Source: Jeotgalibacillus sp. S-D1 (lineage in GTDB: Bacteria; Bacillota; Bacilli; Bacillales; Jeotgalibacillaceae). Taken from it: a stretch of 59,836 bases of DNA. Below the pieces are notes generated by a model that had not been told where the DNA came from, did not search any database, and saw only the letters and a program-made list of their open reading frames with translations. The stretch is from assembly GCF_004358665.1 (NCBI RefSeq), contig NZ_SMZR01000009.1, positions 1 to 59,836 on the forward strand. Reading direction: 5' to 3'. Positions 30,919 through 45,094 of the stretch are shown piece after piece. The stretch's first letter is position 1. Every line of letters starts with the position of its first letter. Made by a program: the position numbers and the translations under genes.

Positions 30919-33900
30919 CTACTCGACTGATACTGTTTCTTCAACAGCAGTGTCTTCCGATTCGATCTCCGCTTGGCGATAGCGCTGCATACCTGTTCCG
31001 GCTGGAACAAGCTTACCGATGATAACATTCTCTTTAAGACCAAGAAGTTCATCGCGCTTCCCTTTAATCGCTGCATCTGTAAGGACACGAGTTGTCTCCT
31101 GGAAGGATGCGGCAGAAAGGAAGGATTCAGTTTCAAGAGACGCTTTTGTGATTCCAAGAATCAGCGGGCGACCTGTAGCTGGTTTTTTGCCTCCGAGCAG
31201 GACTTTGCTGTTTGCTTCCATAAATTGATGGACATCAAGCAATGAACCTGGCAGAAGTTCTGTTTCTCCGGCTTCAATAACACGTACTTTACGAAGCATT
31301 TGGCGTACCATTACTTCTACGTGCTTATCACCGATTTCAACGCCCTGCATACGGTATACTTTTTGAACTTCCTTCAATAAGTATTCCTGTACAGCTGCAA
31401 CGTCACGGATCTTAATCAGTTCTTTCGGATCGATCGAACCTTCAGTAAGCTCCTGACCGCGAGCAATCGTATCGTCAATGGCCACTTTTAAGCGGGCTGT
31501 ATAAGGAGCATTGTAGCTTCTTGTTTCAACGTCGCCTTTAACTGTGATTTCCTGCTGACGATCTTTTCCTTCGCTGATTGCTGTTACGACACCATCGATT
31601 TCAGAGATAACCGCTTGACCTTTCGGATTACGCGCTTCGAAAATCTCCTGGATACGAGGAAGACCTTGTGTAATATCGTCCCCTGCTACCCCACCTGTAT
31701 GGAATGTACGCATTGTTAACTGTGTTCCCGGCTCACCGATTGACTGGGCAGCAATGATACCAACTGCTTCTCCCACTTCAACCTTTTCACCAGTTGCAAG
31801 GTTTTTACCATAACATTTTTCACAAACCCCGTGGCGTGTATTACATGTAAATGCAGAACGGATCGATACTTCTTCAATACCTGCTTCGATAATTTGACGT
31901 GCGATATCTTCTGTAATCAATTCATTCCGTTTTACAAGTGCTTTGCCTGTTCCAGGGTGTTTAACTGTTTGGTTTGAATAGCGTCCTTCAAGGCGCTCTT
32001 CAAGTGGTTCAATTGTTTCAGTGCCATCTTTCAATGCTTTTACGCGAAGTCCGCGATCGGTGCCGCAATCCTCTTCACGTACGATAACATCCTGAGCCAC
32101 ATCAACAAGACGGCGGGTAAGGTAACCTGAGTCAGCTGTTTTCAAGGCTGTATCGGCAAGACCTTTACGCGCACCATGAGTGGAAATAAAGTACTCAAGT
32201 ACTGTCAGTCCCTCACGGAAACTTGATTTGATTGGAAGCTCGATGATACGTCCAGCCGGGTTGGCCATCAGACCACGCATACCAGCCAGCTGAGTAAAGT
32301 TAGATGCGTTACCACGGGCACCTGAATCACTCATCATGTAGATTGGGTTCAGGCTGTCCAGCGTAAGCATAAGCTTATCCTGAATAACATCTTTCGCTGC
32401 ACTCCAGATAGAGATAACGCGATCGTAACGTTCTTCTTCGGTAATAAGACCGCGTCGGAACTGTTTTGTCACTTTATCTACTTTTTCCTGCGCTTCGTTT
32501 AAGATACCCTGCTTTTCTGGCAATACAACGATATCAGCGATACCAATTGTAATTCCCGCACGTGTAGAGTGCTTAAAGCCAAGGGATTTCATGCTATCAA
32601 GCATTCTGGAGGTATCCGTGATATGGAATCTCTTAAATACTTCAGCAATGACATTTCCAAGATATTTTTTCTTAAACGGCGAAACCAATTCGCTGTTTTT
32701 AATATATTCTTTCACATCAGTAGTCGGCGCGACAAAGAACTTATCCGGTGTTGCCACCTCAAGGTTTTCCATCGTCGGCTCATTGATGTAAGGGAACGAC
32801 TGCGGAAGAATTTCATTAAAGATAATCTTCCCTGGTGTTGTTAAGAGAAGTTTCTTATTTTGTTCTTCCGTAAAGTTTTCTTTTTTCACTGCGCTTGCGT
32901 GAATCGCAATACGGCTGTGAAGGTGGACGTAACCGTTTTGATAAGCAAGAAGCACTTCATTAGCATCACGATATACTTTACCTTCACCAACAGCATCTTT
33001 ACGTTCAAGAGTTAAGTAATAGTTACCTAATACCATATCCTGAGACGGCGTAACAACCGGTTTTCCATCCTTTGGATTCAAGATGTTTTGTGCTGCCAGC
33101 ATCAGCAGGCGCGCTTCAGCTTGAGCCTCGGATGAAAGCGGAACGTGTACTGCCATTTGGTCACCATCAAAATCGGCATTGTATGCAGTACATACAAGCG
33201 GATGAAGACGGATCGCACGGCCTTCTACAAGAGTTGGTTCAAATGCTTGAATTCCAAGACGGTGAAGTGTTGGTGCCCGGTTAAGCAATACCGGATGTTC
33301 CTTAATTACATCTTCCAGCACATCCCACACTTCATTATGAACGCGTTCGATTTTACGCTTCGCGCTTTTAATGTTGTGTGCCAGTCCGCGTTCCACAAGT
33401 TCTTTCATTACAAACGGCTTGAACAGTTCAAGCGCCATCTCTTTTGGAAGTCCACACTGATACATTTTCAGGTTTGGACCTACAACAATTACAGAACGGC
33501 CTGAGTAGTCAACACGTTTACCTAAAAGATTCTGACGGAAACGACCTTGCTTACCTTTAAGCATATGAGATAAAGATTTTAATGGACGGTTACCTGGTCC
33601 TGTTACAGGACGTCCGCGACGGCCATTATCAATCAGCGCATCAACTGCTTCTTGCAGCATACGCTTCTCATTCTGAACGATAATGCTTGGTGCACCAAGA
33701 TCCAGGAGACGCTTAAGGCGGTTGTTCCGGTTAATTACCCGTCGGTACAGGTCATTTAAGTCAGAAGTTGCAAAACGTCCGCCATCCAGCTGCACCATCG
33801 GACGCAATTCCGGTGGAATAACCGGCAATACATCAAGGATCATCCAGTCAGGATAGTTTCCTGAGTTACGGAATGATTCCACAACTTCAAGGCGTTTAAT

Positions 33901-34518
33901 CGCACGGGTACGACGCTGCCCTTGAGCTGTTTTCAGCTCTTCTTTCAGCATTTCAGCTTCTTTATCCAAGTCCAGGTCCTGAAGAAGCTTTTTGATAGCT
34001 TCTGCACCCATTGCAGCTTGGAATTTGTTGCTGTATTTATCGCGGTATGCACGATATTCTTTTTCTGAAAGCAGCTGCTTTTTCTCTAGTGCTGTATCGC
34101 CAGCCTCTGTTACTACATAGGAAGCAAAGTAAATTACTTCTTCCAGTGCACGCGGGGACATGTCAAGAACAAGCCCCATGCGGCTTGGAATTCCTTTGAA
34201 GTACCAGATATGAGATACAGGTGCTGCAAGTTCAATGTGTCCCATACGCTCACGGCGTACTTTAGCACGTGTTACCTCTACACCACAACGGTCACAAACG
34301 ACGCCCTTATAGCGGACGCGTTTGTATTTCCCACAATGACATTCCCAGTCCTTTTGCGGACCGAAAATACGCTCGCAGAATAGACCATCTTTTTCAGGCT
34401 TCAACGTACGATAGTTAATGGTTTCCGGCTTTTTAACTTCCCCGAAAGACCATGAACGGATCTTGTCAGGAGCTGCCAAACCAATTTTCATATACTCAAA
34501 ATTATTAACATCTATCAA
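30919..34518 (-). CDS. rpoC: DNA-directed RNA polymerase subunit beta'
   Basis: The 1199-residue subunit has the N-terminal zinc ribbon ([20 protein letters not shown]), the catalytic Mg motif NADFDGDQM near residue 450, and the second zinc site CGTDRG...[13 protein letters not shown]. The trigger-loop region [20 protein letters not shown] is complete. The start is TTG at 34518 with GGAGGT 7 nt upstream. It follows rpoB by 69 bp. Confidence 0.98.
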   Translation of the reverse strand: MIDVNNFEYMKIGLAAPDKIRSWSFGEVKKPETINYRTLKPEKDGLFCERIFGPQKDWECHCGKYKRVRYKGVVCDRCGVEVTRAKVRRERMGHIELAAPVSHIWYFKGIPSRMGLVLDMSPRALEEVIYFASYVVTEAGDTALEKKQLLSEKEYRAYRDKYSNKFQAAMGAEAIKKLLQDLDLDKEAEMLKEELKTAQGQRRTRAIKRLEVVESFRNSGNYPDWMILDVLPVIPPELRPMVQLDGGRFATSDLNDLYRRVINRNNRLKRLLDLGAPSIIVQNEKRMLQEAVDALIDNGRRGRPVTGPGNRPLKSLSHMLKGKQGRFRQNLLGKRVDYSGRSVIVVGPNLKMYQCGLPKEMALELFKPFVMKELVERGLAHNIKSAKRKIERVHNEVWDVLEDVIKEHPVLLNRAPTLHRLGIQAFEPTLVEGRAIRLHPLVCTAYNADFDGDQMAVHVPLSSEAQAEARLLMLAAQNILNPKDGKPVVTPSQDMVLGNYYLTLERKDAVGEGKVYRDANEVLLAYQNGYVHLHSRIAIHASAVKKENFTEEQNKKLLLTTPGKIIFNEILPQSFPYINEPTMENLEVATPDKFFVAPTTDVKEYIKNSELVSPFKKKYLGNVIAEVFKRFHITDTSRMLDSMKSLGFKHSTRAGITIGIADIVVLPEKQGILNEAQEKVDKVTKQFRRGLITEEERYDRVISIWSAAKDVIQDKLMLTLDSLNPIYMMSDSGARGNASNFTQLAGMRGLMANPAGRIIELPIKSSFREGLTVLEYFISTHGARKGLADTALKTADSGYLTRRLVDVAQDVIVREEDCGTDRGLRVKALKDGTETIEPLEERLEGRYSNQTVKHPGTGKALVKRNELITEDIARQIIEAGIEEVSIRSAFTCNTRHGVCEKCYGKNLATGEKVEVGEAVGIIAAQSIGEPGTQLTMRTFHTGGVAGDDITQGLPRIQEIFEARNPKGQAVISEIDGVVTAISEGKDRQQEITVKGDVETRSYNAPYTARLKVAIDDTIARGQELTEGSIDPKELIKIRDVAAVQEYLLKEVQKVYRMQGVEIGDKHVEVMVRQMLRKVRVIEAGETELLPGSLLDVHQFMEANSKVLLGGKKPATGRPLILGITKASLETESFLSAASFQETTRVLTDAAIKGKRDELLGLKENVIIGKLVPAGTGMQRYRQAEIESEDTAVEETVSVE

Positions 34519-34587
34519 GGAGCCTACCTCCCTTTTCGTTTACAGGTTTTGCCCTATTGTCGGTTATCTGCAAAGTTGTTGTTTTGA

Positions 34588-38148
<3,561 letters not shown>

Positions 38149-38352
38149 CTGATTCACCCCTCAAATCAAGCGTTTTGATAGAGCCCATTCTGCTCAATGT
38201 CATCACAAAATGGACATAAGACAAATAGAAAACGAGGCTATTATAACCACATTTTCTACGTAAAGAGCAATTATTTAAACCATTATTGCCATGAAATGAA
38301 CCATTTATACAAATGGACATACTTTCTGACTTTAATAATTTTACATCTTATT

Positions 38353-38381
38353 ATAATATCACACTAAAAATAGCCGGTCAA
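38353..38381 (-). promoter_or_regulatory. promoter of rpoB-rpoC
   Basis: On the minus strand -35 TTGACC at 38376-38381 and -10 TATTAT at 38353-38358 are 17 bp apart. The -35 overlaps the stop codon of the upstream methyltransferase gene. This gives a leader of about 200 nt before rpoB, in which I see no strong hairpin. Confidence 0.65.
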
Positions 38382-38980
38382 ACTCTTTTTGACCTGAGTA
38401 TAAAGTAGCCTTTATTTTTTTGAACTACTTCAACGTTGCCAAAAATCTCTTCCAGCTTCGCCTTGGCAGACGGTGCACCCTGTTTTTTCTGAATGACAAC
38501 CCATAACTCTCCGCCAAGAGTTAAACGCTCGGCACTCTGTTCCAAAATCCGGTGAACAACCTTCTTGCCGGCTCTGATCGGAGGGTTGGTTAAAATTGCC
38601 GCGAAATCTGCAGATGTTACTTGGTCAAGGCAATCACTCTCATATACTTTTACAGAAGATACTTCATTCTGCACAGCATTCTCTCGCGCTAGGTCTAGCG
38701 CACGATTGTTGACATCAACAAGATGGACATCCCGATTTTTAAAGCTTTTTGCCAACGATAGGCCGATTGGCCCGTACCCGCATCCCACATCGAGAAACGG
38801 CCCCTTTGCATCAGGTTCCTTAAAAGCATCAATCAATACCCTGGAACCAAAATCAACTTCATTTTTCGAAAACACACCCTGGTCTGTTTTAAAACGCATC
38901 GTGTGGCCGCGCAAAGTGAAATTCCACCACCGCGGATTGCTTTCTGTTCCCGGGGTTTTGGAATAATAATGATCTGACAT
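38378..38980 (-). CDS. class I SAM-dependent methyltransferase (RsmC-like, YbxB)
   Basis: The 200-residue protein has the SAM-binding motif FLDVGCGYGPIGLSLA near residue 62 and a catalytic NPPIR motif near 132, the pattern of the RsmC group of rRNA guanine N2-methyltransferases. Position between rplL and rpoB matches B. subtilis ybxB. The exact substrate is not established by sequence alone. It follows the rplL terminator. Confidence 0.88.
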   Translation of the reverse strand: MSDHYYSKTPGTESNPRWWNFTLRGHTMRFKTDQGVFSKNEVDFGSRVLIDAFKEPDAKGPFLDVGCGYGPIGLSLAKSFKNRDVHLVDVNNRALDLARENAVQNEVSSVKVYESDCLDQVTSADFAAILTNPPIRAGKKVVHRILEQSAERLTLGGELWVVIQKKQGAPSAKAKLEEIFGNVEVVQKNKGYFILRSKRV

Positions 38981-39052
38981 CTCAGATCACCCTCCCGTTT
39001 TTTCATTTTCTGGCGGCTGCTTAAGCCCTGCTGCCCTGCCTATAAAACAGGT

Positions 39053-39080
39053 AAAAAAAAGCTCGCCTATTCAAGCGAGC
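39053..39080 (-). terminator. terminator after rplL
   Basis: On the minus strand GCTCGCTT pairs with the AGGCGAGC side around a short loop, preceded by AAA and followed by eight T. It ends the rplJL transcript, probably partially. Confidence 0.88.
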
Positions 39081-39097
39081 TTTCCTTCAAATCGTTA

Positions 39098-39460
39098 TTA
39101 CTTAACTTCTACGCCAGCGCCAACTTCTTCAAGTTTAGCTTTAAGCTCTTCAGCCTCTTCTTTAGAAGCGCCTTCTTTAACAGCTTTAGGAGTGTTATCA
39201 ACCATTTCTTTAGCTTCTTTCAAGCCAAGACCAGTGATTTCACGAACTGCTTTGATAACTTTGATTTTTTGTGATCCAGCACTTGTAAGGATTACGTCAA
39301 ATTCAGTTTGCTCAGCAGCAGCTTCTCCGCCACCAGCACCAGCAGCAGCTACAGGAGCAGCAGCAGATACGCCGAATTCTTCTTCGATTGCTTTAACAAG
39401 GTCGTTTAGTTCAAGAACTGTCATTTCTTTGATAGCTTCGATCATTTGTTCTTTAGTCAT
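39098..39460 (-). CDS. rplL: 50S ribosomal protein L7/L12
   Basis: The 120-residue stalk protein has the N-terminal dimerisation domain, an Ala/Gly hinge ([20 protein letters not shown]) and the C-terminal factor-binding domain [19 protein letters not shown]. It recruits translational GTPases. It follows rplJ by 73 bp. Confidence 0.98.
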   Translation of the reverse strand: MTKEQMIEAIKEMTVLELNDLVKAIEEEFGVSAAAPVAAAGAGGGEAAAEQTEFDVILTSAGSQKIKVIKAVREITGLGLKEAKEMVDNTPKAVKEGASKEEAEELKAKLEEVGAGVEVK

Positions 39461-39533
39461 GATATAGTTCCTCCTTAGTGGATGTTTGTTTTTTGTTTGG
39501 ATGATTCGTCATCCGGCTTGCAAGAGCTTAAGA

Positions 39534-40037
39534 TTAAGCGCCTTGCTCTTCTTCTTTTTGATCTGCGATTGCTTGAGTTGCAACGGCAAGACCGCGAATC
39601 GGTGCTTGAAGCACGCTAAGAAGCATAGAAAGAAGACCTTCACGTGATGGAAGTTCAGCAAGAGCTTTCACTTCTTCAACAGAGATTACGTTACCTTCCA
39701 TGACACCAGCTTTAATTTCAAGCGCTTCATGTTTTTTAGCGAATTCATTAATGATTTTCGCAGGTGCAACTACGTCCTCAGTAGAGAATGCAATCGCGTT
39801 TGGTCCAGTCAGATTTTCATTCAACCCTTCAAGACCAGCTGCTTCAGCCGCACGGCGAGTCATTGAGTTTTTGTAAACTTTGAACTCAACGCCAGCTTCC
39901 CGAAGTGACTTACGCAGTTCAGTTACTTCTGCAACAGAAAGTCCGCGGTAGTCAACAACGATTGTTGATACACTTCCTTGAAGTTTTTCCTGGATTTCTG
40001 TTACGAGTTGTTTCTTTACCTCGATAATGCTGCTCAT
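39534..40037 (-). CDS. rplJ: 50S ribosomal protein L10
   Basis: The 167-residue L10 forms the stalk base with several L7/L12 dimers bound to its C-terminal helix. It starts [16 protein letters not shown] after AGGAGG. It is preceded by the L10 leader, through which L10(L12)4 is known to repress its own operon. Confidence 0.97.
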   Translation of the reverse strand: MSSIIEVKKQLVTEIQEKLQGSVSTIVVDYRGLSVAEVTELRKSLREAGVEFKVYKNSMTRRAAEAAGLEGLNENLTGPNAIAFSTEDVVAPAKIINEFAKKHEALEIKAGVMEGNVISVEEVKALAELPSREGLLSMLLSVLQAPIRGLAVATQAIADQKEEEQGA

Positions 40038-40092
40038 CTTAACACCTCCTGTTGATTTATCTGGAGCGTCATTTATACCGTTCGATCATTAT

Positions 40093-40130
40093 AAACAAAA
40101 AGCCTCAATGTCTGATGCAGACATTGAGGC
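40093..40130 (-). terminator. attenuator terminator in the L10 leader
   Basis: On the minus strand GCCTCAATGTCTG pairs perfectly with CAGACATTGAGGC around a 3-nt loop, followed by TTTTTGTTT. It lies between the L10-binding region and rplJ, where the Bacillus L10 attenuator sits. Confidence 0.9.
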
Positions 40131-40246
40131 GTATCATTTCAATAAAAAGAAGACTCTTTTAATCGCAATGACCTCGGCAGGATATTAAGTCAACAAAGTG
40201 ACACCTACTGTCTACGGTACAAATGGTTATATACTTTCACAACGTT
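40093..40246 (-). promoter_or_regulatory. L10 leader RNA (autoregulatory)
   Basis: The leader contains GTAGACAGTAGGTGTC and, further on, CTTAATATCCTGCCGAGG, the hallmark segments of the L10-binding leader that I recognise from Bacillus. L10-L12 binding is known to promote termination at the downstream hairpin. Confidence 0.85.
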
Positions 40247-40250
40247 ATAC

Positions 40251-40279
40251 ATCTTATCAGACGTATAATGTCCTGTCAA
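40251..40279 (-). promoter_or_regulatory. rplJ-rplL promoter
   Basis: On the minus strand -35 TTGACA at 40274-40279 and -10 TAAGAT at 40251-40256 are 17 bp apart, just after the rplA stop. Confidence 0.75.
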
Positions 40280-40298
40280 TATTATTTTTCTGTGCTTA

Positions 40299-40997
40299 TT
40301 ACTTCGCTGAAACTGAAGATGCGTCGATCTTAATTCCAGGGCCCATTGTTGTTGTTACCGCAACAGACTTCATGTAAGTTCCCTTAGATGAAGCAGGCTT
40401 AGATTTTTGCACTGTATCAAAAATTGTTTTGAAGTTTTCAACAAGCTTGTCAGTCTCGAAAGAAACTTTTCCGATTGGAACATGGATGATACCAGCTTTT
40501 TCAGCGCGGTATTCAACTTTACCAGCCTTGATTTCTTTAACAGCTTTTTCAACGTCAAAAGTTACAGTACCAGTTTTAGGGTTTGGCATTAAACCTTTTG
40601 GTCCAAGAACACGTCCAAGTTTACCAACTTCACCCATCATATCCGGTGTAGCTACGATTACGTCAAAATCGAACCAGCCACCTTGGATTTTTTGAACAAG
40701 GTCACCTTCGCCGACAAAGTCAGCTCCAGCCGCTTCAGCTTCTTTTGCTTTTTCGCCTTTAGCGAACACAAGTACGCTTTGCGTTTTACCAGTTCCGTTT
40801 GGAAGAACTACTGCTCCACGGATTTGCTGATCGTTTTTACGAGTATCGATTCCAAGACGGAACGCTACCTCTACTGTTGCATCAAATTTCACGACGCTAG
40901 TTTTTTTTGCAAGCTCAATTGCTTCGTTGACCTCGTAGTTTGCAGTACGGTCTACAAGTTTAGCTGCTTCAACATACTTTTTACCTTTTTTAGCCAT
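40299..40997 (-). CDS. rplA: 50S ribosomal protein L1
   Basis: The 232-residue L1 forms the mobile L1 stalk that guides E-site tRNA. The signature [19 protein letters not shown] is present. It starts [17 protein letters not shown] after GAGGAGG. It follows rplK by 109 bp. Confidence 0.97.
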   Translation of the reverse strand: MAKKGKKYVEAAKLVDRTANYEVNEAIELAKKTSVVKFDATVEVAFRLGIDTRKNDQQIRGAVVLPNGTGKTQSVLVFAKGEKAKEAEAAGADFVGEGDLVQKIQGGWFDFDVIVATPDMMGEVGKLGRVLGPKGLMPNPKTGTVTFDVEKAVKEIKAGKVEYRAEKAGIIHVPIGKVSFETDKLVENFKTIFDTVQKSKPASSKGTYMKSVAVTTTMGPGIKIDASSVSAK

Positions 40998-41106
40998 TTT
41001 GTTGTTTCCTCCTCGATTGTGGTTTTAGCGGAATAACCTCCCACGAATAAAGGTTGCGAGTGAAAGATCTTTTCAACTTCGCAACCTCGTCCAAGACATG
41101 CATCAA

Positions 41107-41532
41107 TTAATCTTCAATCGTAATTCCCATGCTGCGAGCCGTACCTTCAACCATACGCATAGCTGATTCGACATTAGCTGCGTTAAGGTCAGGCATTTTT
41201 GTTTCCGCGATTTCACGCACCTTGTCACGTTTGACAGTTGCTACTTTATTGCGGTTAGGTTCACCAGAACCTGACTCGATACCAGCTGCTTTCTTAAGAA
41301 GAACGGCAGCAGGGGGAGTTTTAGTGATGAATGTAAATGAACGGTCTTCAAAAACCGTGATTTCAACAGGGATAATAAGACCAGCTTGATCAGCTGTACG
41401 AGCGTTGAACTCTTTACAGAATCCCATGATGTTGACACCAGCTTGACCCAATGCAGGACCTACCGGCGGAGCTGGATTAGCTTTACCAGCTGGGATTTGA
41501 AGCTTTACCAATTTAATAACTTTTTTAGCCAC
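41107..41532 (-). CDS. rplK: 50S ribosomal protein L11
   Basis: The 141-residue L11 starts (GTG)[17 protein letters not shown] after AAGGAGGTG. It lies in the GTPase-associated centre and is needed for RelA activation. The N-terminal [22 protein letters not shown] segment that binds thiopeptides is intact. The longer frame to 41586 lacks a ribosome site. Confidence 0.97.
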   Translation of the reverse strand: MAKKVIKLVKLQIPAGKANPAPPVGPALGQAGVNIMGFCKEFNARTADQAGLIIPVEITVFEDRSFTFITKTPPAAVLLKKAAGIESGSGEPNRNKVATVKRDKVREIAETKMPDLNAANVESAMRMVEGTARSMGITIED

Positions 41533-41702
41533 GAGACACACCTCCTTAAGTCCGTGATGTGGTAATAGGGCTTGATACCCTCCCACTCAATAATCCAATT
41601 CTTTTATATAAAGAATGTAAATGTTAGTTCAGTCTCTCTATTGAGACATACTGACTTAAAAGATGTTACCACCTTTAGAACCAGAATTCAAGATCTTTCT
41701 AA

Positions 41703-42236
41703 TTATATTTTGTTGATTTGCGTAAAGTCAAGCTCAACCGGTGTTTCACGGCCAAACATATTGACAAGAACCTTCACTTTGCCTTTAGCTGTATCAATGT
41801 CTTCAATGACACCTGCAAAGTTAGCAAACGGCCCTTCATTTACGGTTACGCTTTCTCCAAGCTCGAAGTCCACCTCAACCGTACGTTCCTGCATACCCAT
41901 TTGCTTAAGAAGCTGCGTCACTTCCTCAGGCAGTAAAGGAGTCGGTTTAGAGCCTCCGCCTGATGACCCGACAAATCCTGTTACGCCCGGCGTATTCCGC
42001 ACAACATACCATGAATCATCCGTCATCACAATTTCAACAAGCACATAACCTGGGAACGTTTTACGTTTAACGGTTTTTGCTTTGCCGTCTTTAATCTCGG
42101 TTTCTTCCTCTTCCGGAATGACGACGCGGAAGATCTTATCTGACATACCCATCGACTCTACGCGTTTTTCTAAATTCATTTTAACCTTGTTTTCATACCC
42201 TGAATACGTATGAACAACATACCAATTTTTTTCCAC
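41703..42236 (-). CDS. nusG: transcription termination/antitermination factor NusG
   Basis: The 177-residue protein has the NGN domain (NWYVVHTYSGYENKVK) and a C-terminal KOW domain (VNEGPFANFAGVIEDID). It binds RNA polymerase and, in Bacillus, stimulates pausing. The start is GTG at 42236 after AAGGAGGG. The 251-bp gap to secE is long and contains a terminator-like hairpin. Confidence 0.96.
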   Translation of the reverse strand: MEKNWYVVHTYSGYENKVKMNLEKRVESMGMSDKIFRVVIPEEEETEIKDGKAKTVKRKTFPGYVLVEIVMTDDSWYVVRNTPGVTGFVGSSGGGSKPTPLLPEEVTQLLKQMGMQERTVEVDFELGESVTVNEGPFANFAGVIEDIDTAKGKVKVLVNMFGRETPVELDFTQINKI

Positions 42237-42402
42237 GAAAATATCCCTCCTTAAATGTAAAGCTGCAGCCGGATTTAACTCTAAGTGCACGCGGCTCGCT
42301 AAGGCCGGCATGCTATCTGAAATATCCTTTTACTTGAGCACCAGGTACCACTGATTTCTTTAAACTATTTGCCTGATCACGGGTTATCATTTTTGCCCAT
42401 TG

Positions 42403-42423
42403 AAAAAACCCGTTAAACGGGCT
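42403..42423 (-). terminator. terminator-like hairpin between secE and nusG
   Basis: On the minus strand CCCGT-TTA-ACGGG is followed by six T. It lies after a candidate promoter (-10 TACAAT) and before nusG, so it may be an attenuator and not only an operon end. Confidence 0.6.
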
Positions 42424-42440
42424 TCTGCATTTCATACTCT

Positions 42441-42469
42441 ATTGTACACGAAATTGCTGCGCATACGAA
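42441..42469 (-). promoter_or_regulatory. weak candidate promoter between secE and nusG
   Basis: On the minus strand TACAAT at 42441-42446 is preceded after 17 bp by TTCGTA at 42464-42469. The -10 is good and the -35 is poor. Confidence 0.35.
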
Positions 42470-42487
42470 GAGAATCTCTATTTTCTA

Positions 42488-42667
42488 TTACAAAATCCAG
42501 TTAATGATAGCATTAATACCTTGGTCAATAATTGCAAAGAATATAGCGACAAACACGACTGTTCCTAAAACCGTAATCGTATAACGAGTAAGCTCTTTGC
42601 GCTTCGGCCAGCTGACCTTGCGCATTTCAATAGCCACGTTACGGAAGAAGTTGCTGATTTTCCCCAT
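42488..42667 (-). CDS. secE: preprotein translocase subunit SecE
   Basis: The 59-residue protein has a conserved amphipathic segment (MRKVSWPKRKELTRYT) and one transmembrane helix (VLGTVVFVAIFFAIIDQ). It clamps SecY. The ATG at 42667 has GGAGGG about 9 nt upstream and gives the standard length. It lies between rpmGB and nusG. Confidence 0.95.
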   Translation of the reverse strand: MGKISNFFRNVAIEMRKVSWPKRKELTRYTITVLGTVVFVAIFFAIIDQGINAIINWIL

Positions 42668-42741
42668 GCTGATGTACCCTCCAACCAGTATTATTTCGGT
42701 GATCCGCAGCCTTCTTTGTAAAAGCGGCGGACTGCCCATCC

Positions 42742-42891
42742 CTAAAGCGTCTGCTTATGAGATGTATGGGCATTGCAGTAGCGGCAAAACTTATTTATTT
42801 CTATTCTATCGGACTGCTTGTTTTTCCCTTGAGGTACGGAGTAATTCCGCGAACCGCAAGTGGAACAAGCCAGAATCAACTTTTTACTCAC
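42742..42891 (-). CDS. rpmGB: 50S ribosomal protein L33 (zinc-binding form)
   Basis: The 49-residue L33 has CSTC and CRYC pairs of the zinc-binding C+ type. The start is GTG (reading SKKLILACSTCG after the initiator) with AAGGAA upstream. It matches the L33 gene located before secE in Bacillus. Confidence 0.92.
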   Translation of the reverse strand: MSKKLILACSTCGSRNYSVPQGKNKQSDRIEINKFCRYCNAHTSHKQTL

Positions 42892-43062
42892 GATTTTCAT
42901 TCCTTTTTGGGGAAATAGGCCATAAAACATAGTTACATAAAAGATCATCCAGCTCCAACCAGCTATAATCATATTAGTTCAATTGGGCTAAATATTGCCC
43001 CCATACGAACCTGAAGATCCGCCAGGGAAATGCTGATGCCAATGGCACAACTAACACATTAA

Positions 43063-43091
43063 AAAATAACATCTAGTCACAATAGTGTCAA
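43063..43091 (-). promoter_or_regulatory. promoter of rpmGB-secE
   Basis: On the minus strand -35 TTGACA at 43086-43091 and -10 TATTTT at 43063-43068 are 17 bp apart, right after the sigH stop. The remaining leader of about 170 nt shows no clear hairpin. Confidence 0.55.
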
Positions 43092-43103
43092 TATCACCAT
43101 GGT

Positions 43104-43757
43104 TTAAAATGTAAGTTCACGGGCCTCCAAATAGCGCTCGAGCTTACGTTTTACACGCTGCAGTGCATTATCTATTGATTTGACATGACGATCCAACTCT
43201 TTTGAAATTTCCTGATAGGATTGACCATCCAGATAGAGTGATAGAACCTGCCGTTCAAGGTCGCTTAGCAGCTCTGCCATTTTATCTTCAATTTTGCTGA
43301 ATTCTTCACGATGAATAATCAGCGCTTCAGGATCTGTTGGTTTGGCACCAGAGATAACATCCATAAGAGTCCGGTCTGATTCTTCGTCATACAGTGGTTT
43401 ATCAAGCGAGATATAAGAATTAAGAGGAATATGTTTTTGCCGAGTAGCAGTTTTAATAGCCGTAATAATCTGACGTGTAATACATAGTTCAGCAAATGCC
43501 TTAAAGGAGGTTAATTTCTCTCCTTTGTAATCTCGTATCGCTTTGTACAATCCAATCATGCCTTCTTGAATAATATCTTCCTTGTCGGCACCGATCAGAA
43601 AATAAGACCGGGCTTTTGCCCTTACAAAATTGCGATACTTGGTGATTAAATAATCTAACGCTTCTGTATTGCCATTGTGAACTAGTTCAATAATTGAGTC
43701 GTCTTCCATTACTTGAAACATTTCCCGATCATTTGTTACCCGCTTGTAATCATTCAA
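43104..43757 (-). CDS. sigH: RNA polymerase sigma factor SigH
   Basis: The 217-residue sigma factor directs genes of the transition to stationary phase and early sporulation. Region 2 (DYLITKYRNFVRAKARSYF, DIIQEGMIGLYKAIRDYK) and region 4 (LDGQSYQEISKELDRHVKSI) are clear. The start is TTG at 43757 with GGGGGG 6 nt upstream. It follows rae1, with its own promoter. Confidence 0.96.
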   Translation of the reverse strand: MNDYKRVTNDREMFQVMEDDSIIELVHNGNTEALDYLITKYRNFVRAKARSYFLIGADKEDIIQEGMIGLYKAIRDYKGEKLTSFKAFAELCITRQIITAIKTATRQKHIPLNSYISLDKPLYDEESDRTLMDVISGAKPTDPEALIIHREEFSKIEDKMAELLSDLERQVLSLYLDGQSYQEISKELDRHVKSIDNALQRVKRKLERYLEARELTF

Positions 43758-43797
43758 ATGGATCCCCCCGACCGCTCAGAAAACAATAGATAGAAAT

Positions 43798-43827
43798 ATT
43801 ATACAGTGCGATGTTTTCAAGCGTCAA
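43798..43827 (-). promoter_or_regulatory. sigH promoter
   Basis: On the minus strand -35 TTGACG at 43822-43827 and -10 TATAAT at 43798-43803 are 18 bp apart. In B. subtilis sigH is driven by a sigma-A promoter repressed by AbrB; AbrB control cannot be judged here. Confidence 0.7.
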
Positions 43828-43831
43828 CCAC

Positions 43832-44344
43832 TCAATTATCTCCCCGTCGCCATTTTTCGAATATTTCGGTTACTTCCTCGCTAAGCGGAATCTTTGAAAC
43901 CGGGCGCTCTCCCTGAATCCGACGGACCCTTTTGGCTATCTTTTTTTCGATTTGTTTCATTTCAATTAAAAATTCACGTGCTGACTTTCTCAGCGCCCCC
44001 TGGCCGAAAATGACCCATTGTTCGGTAAAGTCGCTTGTCGCCACTATGACCTGGGTTTTAATATCATTTAGTTCTATCGCCAGTTTTTCAATCCGCTCGT
44101 CTGCTGTTTCACCTTCGCGTGTAAAGACAATATCAACTTTGTAGTTTTTATGTTTTTTTGCGATTCCTTGAACAAATTGAGCATCGAATACTACAATGAC
44201 ACGATATCCTGTGTATCCCTGATATTCAGCCATTAATTCAATTAATCGGTCACGGGCTGCAGCAAGATTATGAGTTTTTAGCGCGTTTAGTTCCGGCCAT
44301 GCACCGATGATATTGTAACCATCGACAAGAAGAACATTGTTCAT
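43832..44344 (-). CDS. rae1: ribosome-dependent mRNA endonuclease Rae1 (NYN domain)
   Basis: The 170-residue PIN-like NYN protein has acidic catalytic positions in LLVDGYNIIGAWP, TADERIE and VATSDFTEQ. Rae1 (YacP) is known to cleave mRNA in the ribosomal A site. It starts 6 bp after rlmB, within the cysE-to-rae1 run. Confidence 0.92.
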   Translation of the reverse strand: MNNVLLVDGYNIIGAWPELNALKTHNLAAARDRLIELMAEYQGYTGYRVIVVFDAQFVQGIAKKHKNYKVDIVFTREGETADERIEKLAIELNDIKTQVIVATSDFTEQWVIFGQGALRKSAREFLIEMKQIEKKIAKRVRRIQGERPVSKIPLSEEVTEIFEKWRRGDN

Positions 44345-44350
44345 GGCTGA

Positions 44351-45094
44351 TTAACCATCTAAAGGATGGCGTTTACGGTAGATTTCATACATTAAAATGC
44401 TCGCTGCAACGGAAGCATTTAGTGATGTTACGTGTCCGGTCATTGGCAGATGAATTAGGAAATCGCATTTTTCCCTGATTAAACGTCCCATACCACGACC
44501 TTCACTGCCGATCACAAGCCCCAACGGCATCGTCCCGTCAAACCGCCGGTAATCTTCACTTTCTTTTGCATCTGTCCCCGCAATCCAAAGGCCCTGCTGC
44601 TTCAAGTCATCAATTGTTCGGGCAAGATTGGTTACACGCGCTACAGGCACATGTTCAATGGCACCCGTGGATGCTTTAGCTACAGTGGCAGTAAGCCCCA
44701 CTGAACGGCGTTTGGGAATAATGATACCGTGTACGCCGATGGCATCAGCCGTACGCATAATTGATCCCAGATTATGAGGATCTTCTAATTCATCCAAAAT
44801 TAAGATAAACGGAAGCTCATCCCGGCTTTTTGCAAGCGCGAGCATATCATCCACTTCAGCATACTGATAAGCTGCAACAGAAGCCACAACGCCCTGGTGC
44901 TGACCTTCGAGCAGCTGATCCACTTTCTTTTTTGGTACAAACTGAACAAGAACACCTGCTTCTTTCGCCAAATGAATGACTTGCTGCATCTGGCCTTTTT
45001 GCGAGCCTTCTGCGATCCATACCTTATTTATTTCCCGTCCTGCTTTTAAAGCTTCTATGACTGGGTTTTTACCGCCGATAAACTCTTCACTCAT
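44351..45094 (-). CDS. rlmB: 23S rRNA (guanosine-2'-O-)-methyltransferase RlmB
   Basis: The 247-residue SPOUT methyltransferase has the N-terminal substrate-binding domain ([19 protein letters not shown]) and the knotted SAM site: [21 protein letters not shown] and [14 protein letters not shown]. Family members modify G2251 (E. coli numbering) of 23S rRNA. It overlaps mrnC by 4 bp. Confidence 0.93.
   Translation of the reverse strand: MSEEFIGGKNPVIEALKAGREINKVWIAEGSQKGQMQQVIHLAKEAGVLVQFVPKKKVDQLLEGQHQGVVASVAAYQYAEVDDMLALAKSRDELPFILILDELEDPHNLGSIMRTADAIGVHGIIIPKRRSVGLTATVAKASTGAIEHVPVARVTNLARTIDDLKQQGLWIAGTDAKESEDYRRFDGTMPLGLVIGSEGRGMGRLIREKCDFLIHLPMTGHVTSLNASVAASILMYEIYRKRHPLDG

Noticed and set aside
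41533-41702. A separate rplK promoter in the nusG-rplK gap
   Set aside because: The best match (TTGAAT, 17 bp, TAACAT) is too weak to report as a feature.
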